The translations under genes were made by a program, and so were the position numbers. Below are positions 58,046 to 64,000 of a stretch of 64,000 nt of DNA, one piece after another. The stretch comes from Epiperipatus broadwayi (taxonomy: Eukaryota > Onychophora > Udeonychophora > Euonychophora > Peripatidae). Location: positions 186,001-250,000 of the forward strand of contig JAQFVV010012574.1 in NCBI GenBank assembly GCA_028023455.1, given 5' to 3'. Each line of letters opens with the position of its first letter. Within the stretch, counting starts at the first letter, position 1. The notes beneath the pieces were generated by a model, which worked only from the letters and a program-made list of their open reading frames with translations, ran no database searches and was not told the origin of the DNA.

Positions 58046-58137
58046 GCAATTTACTTGTTTGGTACAAGTCCTAGATTACTTCAATCCATTTGCAATTTAC
58101 TTGTTTGGTACAAGTCCTAGATTACTTCAATCCATTT
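58046..58137. repeat. 46-bp perfect tandem duplication
   Basis: Positions 58,046-58,091 and 58,092-58,137 are identical. The unit starts GCAATTTACTTGTTTGGTAC. The lack of any difference suggests a recent event or an assembly artefact. Confidence 0.9.
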
Positions 58138-58340
58138 TTGGTCAACTATAATTTAATTGACAATACTGTTAAATACAGTAATTACTATCAGGATGTTAAA
58201 TTATTTTCAGATCTTATTTAGATTTCTGAACCATAAAAAGACTATTTCTGCTCACATATATATAAATATATTAAAATAAATTAAATCAATAACCAACAAA
58301 CACAGTCTTCTATTTTAAAAATAGCCCATTAATTTCAGTA

Positions 58341-59420
58341 TATAAATAAAACACATGCTCTTGTTTTTTTTTTATAAATCTTGTTTTATTATATGAACTA
58401 TTATAAAATAAATAAATAATATTCTAACATTTGGACTATATTTTTTTAGAGTCTTTATCAAGGAACAAACTAAAAAATACATAAAAAACAATAGATATAA
58501 ATACTAATATTCCACAATAATCCAAATACATATAACAAATATAAATAACTTTTACAAAACTTCTCTACTAAACAATTTTAAATTTTCATTGCATTCATTT
58601 CTTAAATACCTTTCTTACAATAATCCCCTACAATACTGAAATAAAATGTGTAATTGATAGCTTGTTAACAGGAAAAAAAAAGAATAATAGGTTGATTTAA
58701 GTGAATAATTATAGGGATTATTTTAAAAAAGATATTTAAAAACAAATATTAATAGAATTTTAAGATAGCATGGTAGAAGTTTTAAGGTAAGAGTTATTTG
58801 TATGATTATTATAATTTAGAAGTTATGAATTCGATTTATATTTATATTTATTTAGATTGTTTTAAAGATAATAAAGAAATGTCATATGTTGGAACTACAA
58901 AGATTAAATAAATTGGCAACAAGATTAAAACAGCATTTAAATGATAAAAATTCTGCAGTTTATAGTCATATGAATAAATTTAAACATAAAGATTTTAAAA
59001 TAGAACCTTTAGAGTATATTAGATTATATTATGCAATAATTATAAAAGAAGGAATTTATATTATTGAAATAAAACCTGTAATGAATAGGTTATTAATTGA
59101 AAAAAAAAAGGTTGATTTAATTGAATAATTATAGGGGATTATTTTAAGAAAGGTGTTTAAGAAATAAATCTAATAAAATTTAAGATTGTTTGTTAGAAAA
59201 GTTTTAAGGAAATAGTTATTTGTTTTTGCTATATGTATTTGGATTATTGTGGAATATTTGTATTTATATTTATTATTTTTAATGTATTTTTTAGTTTGTT
59301 CCTTGGTAAAGACTATAAAAAAATATAGTTGAACATTGGAGTGCTATTTATTTATTTTATAATAGTTAATATAGTAAAACAAGATTTATAAAGAAGAAGA
59401 GCATATGTTTTATTTATATA
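58341..59420 (+). mobile_element. Penelope-like element end with direct and inverted terminal repeats
   Basis: The outer arms are inverted copies: 58,341-58,635 against 59,130-59,420. For example CTAAAAAATACATAAAAAAC pairs with the text around ATTTTTAATGTATTTTTTAG, and AAGGAACAAACT pairs with AGTTTGTTCCTT. A direct copy of the same repeat begins at about 58,689 (GGTTGATTTAAGTGAATAAT) and again at 59,110 (GGTTGATTTAATTGAATAAT). Between them lies the GIY-YIG remnant. Inverted repeat, then end of ORF plus direct repeat, then ORF plus direct repeat is the partial-tandem layout known for PLEs. A hairpin GACTATA-AAAAAA-TATAGTT near 59,314 sits where other copies have hammerhead stem II. Confidence 0.85.
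58835..59128 (+). pseudogene. PLE GIY-YIG endonuclease C-terminal part
   Basis: One frame gives CFKDNKEMSYVGTTK at about 58,857-58,901, with the Y-V-G-x-T signature intact. After a shift the frame at 58,886-59,128 gives TRLKQHLNDKNSAVYSHM (with the catalytic-helix R and H), then KDFKIEPLEYI and IKEGIYIIEIKPVMNRL, in which Glu of K-E-G-I-Y-I is the expected metal-binding residue. Domain order and spacing fit the GIY-YIG nuclease at the end of Penelope-like proteins. Only the frameshift near 58,900 and loss of all upstream RT make it a pseudogene. The end of the frame runs into the direct terminal repeat. Confidence 0.8.
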
Positions 59421-59504
59421 TTGTATATATATATAGATACATCAAAATAAGACTATTGTATGTTTGTGTAAATAAACAAAAAATATATATAATGGAATTA
59501 CATT

Positions 59505-59552
59505 TGACAATTCTGAAGAAGATTGCCAAACAGTCAAAACTGTCAAATAATT
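59505..59552 (+). ncRNA. hammerhead-like motif, one box mutated
   Basis: CTGAAGA at 59,513-59,519 is followed by GATTG-CCAAA-CAGTC, a clean stem II hairpin (one G-T pair). AAAA then stands where GAAA is required, then C, T and GTC at 59,542-59,544 as the cleavage triplet. Stem I (AATT with AAAT) is weak. The order and spacing are those of the PLE-type hammerhead. The G12 to A change should inactivate it. It lies 85 bases beyond the PLE at 58,341-59,420 but has a different stem II, so it comes from another family. Confidence 0.5.
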
Positions 59553-60274
59553 AAAGGGTATAAGGCATTGTAAAAAGTGAAAAGAAGTGAACATTTTAAA
59601 ATTTATTTATCCATTTGTGTAATGTGTACATACATATAAATATAATTTATCACATATATTTCACTTCTATTATAAAATTAATTAAAAAGCAAAACAAAAT
59701 AACAATGCTTTTCTATAATCAAATTATTAGTTCACAACAAACTTTTTTTTATTTTTATAATTATGCAATAATTATTAACAAGTTAATATTATCTATTGAA
59801 TTAAAGTACTCAAAACATGTATGTATGTAAATACACACACACAAAAAAAAAACCCTGCTAGTATCTAATCTACTCTATGCTGTCTAAAAATTTAAAACTT
59901 CAAATAATCTTAAGTTTTTAATCCAAACTGTAACATTCAGCTTTAACTATTTAAAACCTACCATCAAATGGAAACCTTAAGATTCTTAAGTTTTAGTTTA
60001 CACATTATACTTAACTTAAAACAATAAGTTTCATGCTAAAAAGCAATCAAGAGGTTTGTTATTTTTTTCTCAGTGATGAAAGTTTATTCATAAAAAAACA
60101 AAAAAACAGATATAAATACAGTTAGAAAAAAGGGTTACAAGGGAGTGATTATATGATAAATTGAAATTTCAGGAACAACATGGTAAGAGGAGAAGGATAC
60201 ATGTGAAAAGGGAATGGGAAGTGGAAAGGGAAAATGGTGTGTAGTCCAGGCCAGTCCGAGATGCATGTCTTCGT
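59553..60274. other. no gene seen
   Basis: AT-rich sequence. The 71-codon frame at 59,615-59,830 is biased and motif-free. Confidence 0.5.
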
Positions 60275-60372
60275 TTGGAAAGTCATGTGATATTCAAGCA
60301 TTAGAAAAACAGATTGAGTTTCAATGGAGGAAATTTTAATCTTGAGTCCATTATTCTATCACTTCACTAAAC
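60275..60372 (-). repeat. SINE-like repeat with GTCATGTGATATTCAAG end
   Basis: GGAAAGTCATGTGATATTCA at 60,278 recurs at 63,298 (TGAAAGTCATGTGATATTCA), and ATTATTCTATCACTTCACTA at its other end resembles the 5' end of family S. It may be a subfamily of S or a relative. Confidence 0.4.
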
Positions 60373-63294
60373 TAAACAAGTTTTGTTTTGGAAAGAAGTC
60401 ATTTAATGCCTTATAGACTCTATATCCATGCATGGTTTAGTGTAGAGGTAATGTAGCCAACTCTAGAGCTTACTATCCATGAATTGTGAAAACACACTAT
60501 CATCCATGACTCAAATTTTCTATGCTCTCCAAGTGACTAATTATTTACTTACTTTTATTATTGATTCTATATTAAATTTTGTAAAAGAATCATTGACTGT
60601 AAACATTAGCTAAGTATAGATACAAAACTTATAACTAATGATAAACATATTTTTAAGCACACACATTTACAAAAAAATTACATAAGTTAATTTAGCTTAT
60701 TTTATAGATTAAATTACAAACAAGTTTGTGTCAAGGATGAGAAAGGTAGGAACCACAGATTAAAATGTCTTCCAGCAAGGTTTACTACTAGAGGCATTTT
60801 TTTTACATAATATATGTAATATAAATTTTTAAAATTAATTTTAATATGAAGTTTTATTAGTTAAATGATAATTACAATATCAAATTATAAAATCAAAAAT
60901 AGTACAACACTCAAGCAACATAATAATTAACGTACATATAAACTATTTTCAAGAATACAAGGAACTAAAAATGCCTTATTTTATCACCTTCTTATTAATT
61001 GACAATTTCTACCATCTGGACCAATTAAATGGGATCCTTTTAAATTTTTATAACTGCCAGCCATTATTATTTTAGTATAAGTTATAACTGACTTATAGAA
61101 TTCTTTTAAAGAATATGTAATCAAGATTAAATTTTAAAAATGTTACTTAACAAAATATAATAAGATCATCACACACACATACTTTAAAAAATAAAAAAAC
61201 ATATTTATGAAAATATCTGTAAATAAATAAGCCTAATTAATATGAATACCATGATTATATTTTGTATTTTAATCAGTTTTATTTTTTCCTAGCCAAAAAT
61301 AAAACTTTTCACAAAGTGAAAGCTTTATTTTTAAGGAGAATTGAAGATGATCTCTAAATCAGTTAACTTGAAGTTTGCAGCAATTTAAGTTTAAAAAAAA
61401 ACAAAAAAAACATGGAAGAGACAATTAGTAATTTTTTTTATTTATATAAAAATTAAATATAATAAATATAGAATATATCCAATAATATTATTTGTATTTA
61501 ATATTATTTAAGTTTATTGCATTATTAAATTATTTTTAATTCAGCAAAACTGCTAATTTAGAAACCAAGATTGGCATATTAACAGTACTACTTTTGTATT
61601 TGTTGATAAATAACAATTAAATAAATAAGAATAAATCAACATATATGCCACAATAGTTTGAAAGATTCACATAAAAGCAATAACTTCTATATAATAATGA
61701 GTTTGCAGAACTATCTACTAAGTACAAATATAAAATTGCTGTGCTAAAATTTAGAATAAAAATTCAAGCAAAATTTAAAAAATCAAATTTCCAAATTAGA
61801 ATATATTATTTCTTAAAAAAAAAAATGGTATTGATGCTTTCACCATAAACATAGATTTTCAACCAATCTGAAAAAATCCCAAGAGTTATTTAAAAAACTG
61901 TCACCTTATTAGAAAAGTTATTCCAAATCCCACCTAGAGCTGCCCAGAAGGTTGAGAGCATAAGAACATGATACTAAATGGTTCTTCAATTCAGTTTGAT
62001 GATGTGTAAATTATTTTCTATTTTATCATATATTGTAAAAGTATTCACATGGAAACATTTGTAAATTATTATAATTTAGTCTGTAATAGTTTTAATTTTT
62101 TGCTCATAGAATCTAATAAATAAATATCATTCAAAAAATGAAAAGTATAATTACATTTATTTAAAAGATTAAATTAGTGAATTACTTTGGATATCATTAA
62201 ATTTAGAAAAATTGAAAATAATTTTCTGGCATCTGAGCTTATGATCTGGATGATGTCTTTTTATCATATTAAGCTACTGGGCAATGGAGAATTTCCAATA
62301 AATCTTCTTAGTGTAGCAGTTTATGGAAAGATTACAGTAATTTATGTGAAACCAGTAATCAGATACTGCAAAAGAAAAAGCAAGACCTGAAGCTTATTAG
62401 TGTGTAGGAAAGACTAATTGAAGACTTATTCTAAAAAAAGCAAACAAACTTGCACTTACTTGAAAATACATAAATAAAAGAGACTTCATTTCTTAGATAA
62501 TATTTTAGAGAGTCAATCTTTTCATGCATCTTTTTGACTTAAGTAGCACATATAATAGAACTTAAAACTATAATATATTTTTTCGTTTTCTTTCTTAAAA
62601 GCTTAAAAAATTATTTAATTTTCAATCAACCATATTTAATTCATTCACTCTTTTTAATAGACGCAATACACTCATTGCCCCACAAGTTGATACTGCATAG
62701 AAATTATTTCTCAAAATGAAAAACTTAATTTAAATTAATTGAAACATCTATATTAAAACAATTGAATTAAAGTTTATTTTTTAGATATTTAATCATGAAA
62801 GTAAATAATAGTGATTTTTAATTAACCATCTTTTATTAAATATTTATATGCATATGTAATGTGTCTGCTTGTAGCATAAATATATAAAAGTTCTAAGTGA
62901 TGATTGCTATATTTGATGTAACAAATACTAATCATATGATTTCTGGGATTGAAATCAGAAATAAGGATTTGTTAATAATGTTATTTATTGATTTACTTTT
63001 GGAAAAGACTGGAATATTTATTCCATAATAGAAATTCAAATTCTCTACTGGGAATGAAATGTTTAGTATTTGTCATTCTACCTGCTCCTAGGATTTTGAA
63101 ATCTTCATTGTATACATTTTTTTTTAAAATGATTTCAAATGACTTAAATTTTACCCAATATTCAATAATGGTATTGCAAAATTTACAATAGATTACTGTG
63201 TATGCTTGCATATGTTCTTTTTTTTTTTTATGTTCTCTGATTATTAATTTGATGTTGTTTTTTTTGTGTTCTCAGGTTATCAAATTGTTAGTTG
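60373..63294. other. no gene seen
   Basis: Almost 3 kb of AT-rich sequence. Frames at 62,187-62,390, 62,988-63,191 and 62,993-63,211 overlap antisense to each other or are motif-free. Confidence 0.5.
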
Positions 63295-63385
63295 CTTGAA
63301 AGTCATGTGATATTCAAGTGGCAGTTTGATCTTTAATTTATAAATTTTTAATTCTAGAATCTGTCATATTAACACTGTGTTAAAT
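63295..63385 (-). repeat. SINE-like repeat with GTCATGTGATATTCAAG end
   Basis: Shares TGAAAGTCATGTGATATTCAA with 60,278. The remainder is diverged. Confidence 0.4.
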
Positions 63386-63461
63386 TATAAAGAATTTGTG
63401 TATTCTCTCTTTTATTGTAAATTGTTACTTTTGGATAATGGAAATAATTTCTCTTTTTGAG

Positions 63462-63566
63462 ATATTGAGTGATATCTGAGCACTAAAATGACTATGTTTT
63501 AAAGCTGGAAATTAATTTAGGACCTTTTGAATACTGTTGGTACTACTGCACTAAAGTTTAGCAAGG
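63462..63566 (-). repeat. tRNA-derived SINE (family S), diverged
   Basis: ATATCTGAGCACTAAAATGA and TACTACTGCACTAAAGTTTA mark the two ends of family S. The middle (TTTAGGACCTTTTGAATAC) is decayed. Confidence 0.45.
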
Positions 63567-64000
63567 TAATCAATACTTTCTTGTTATTAATATTTAAAAT
63601 TTATATAAATAAAGAATATTACTATTGAATCCAATTGTTTTACACAAATCAAATGTATATATGTTACACATTGCTTTCCACCACCTCTCTCTTTAAAAAC
63701 AATTATAATAAAATTTAATTTTCTAAATCTTATTGCTATAAAATTTATTCTAATAAAAACTATAATAAAGATTATGGAATTCAAAAGTCTTTCAGGTGAA
63801 CATAAATTGAAACCAATCTTTAACAGATATTTACATAGTGACATATATTTCTGCTTATTGATAGTTGTATAACTGTGGCATGTGGTAATATGACCCACTT
63901 GTGGATGGTTAAATAATTACATATTTCTTGGTCAAGGCAAAAAATAAATTTATTTTCAAATTTTTATGACATAATACCTTGAAACAAATTTTAAAATAAT
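63567..64000. other. no gene seen
   Basis: AT-rich end of the window. The 103-codon minus frame at 63,587-63,898 is Ile/Phe/Asn-rich without motif. Confidence 0.5.

Noticed and set aside
62988-63211. Overlapping 67- and 72-codon frames on opposite strands
   Set aside because: Antisense shadows with biased composition and no recognisable domain.

Overview
The window looks like gene-poor, repeat-dominated DNA from an animal, most likely an invertebrate. It is very AT-rich, has no long open frame, no operon-like gene packing and no bacterial signals. Nearly everything recognisable is a decayed retroelement: Penelope-like elements (PLEs) with GIY-YIG endonuclease, non-LTR retrotransposons (LINEs) with AP-type endonuclease and reverse transcriptase, tRNA-derived SINEs, and long palindromic (foldback) elements. 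I cannot name the species. PLEs with GIY-YIG domains and these LINE types together fit molluscs, chelicerates and several other invertebrates. All recognitions were made by reading; no alignment or folding software was run.

Layout. 0-5 kb: a possible last coding exon of a host gene (172-253), a composite SINE, an inverted SINE and a TA-repeat carrying a palindromic element. 6-7 kb: a LINE tail interrupted by two PLE ends in head-to-head orientation. 7-11 kb: almost featureless. 11-15.7 kb: a minus-strand PLE pseudogene flanked by its own terminal repeats, with an 0.8-kb foldback element nested in one of them; a relative of that foldback lies just upstream and a third at 41.7 kb. 17.8-30.4 kb: minus-strand LINE remnants (one nearly full-length, 24.98-27.46 kb), a 65-bp inverted-repeat element, a small MITE and two repeats with hammerhead-like cores. 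31.0-34.2 kb: a retroposed tRNA copy with target-site duplication, then a plus-strand LINE with endonuclease, RT and a CCHC finger. 35-44 kb: a LINE tail, SINEs, a foldback element and long empty stretches. 44.2-46.0 kb: a second PLE followed by a composite element that joins a tRNA-like head to a hammerhead-like core and a PLE tail. 47-63 kb: LINE and SINE fragments, a minisatellite, a 0.55-kb foldback, a 31-bp truncated insertion with exact target duplication, the best hammerhead candidate (55,708-55,749), and a third PLE with the inverted-plus-direct terminal repeat layout typical of the class.

The common thread is the Penelope-like system. Its GIY-YIG/RT coding pieces, its direct and inverted terminal repeats, its hammerhead-like CUGANGA...GAAA motifs, and short elements that share those ends recur at about eight places. 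Hammerhead ribozymes in PLEs are established knowledge. What deserves follow-up here is the diversity of cores in one 64-kb window and the fusion of one of them to a tRNA promoter head.
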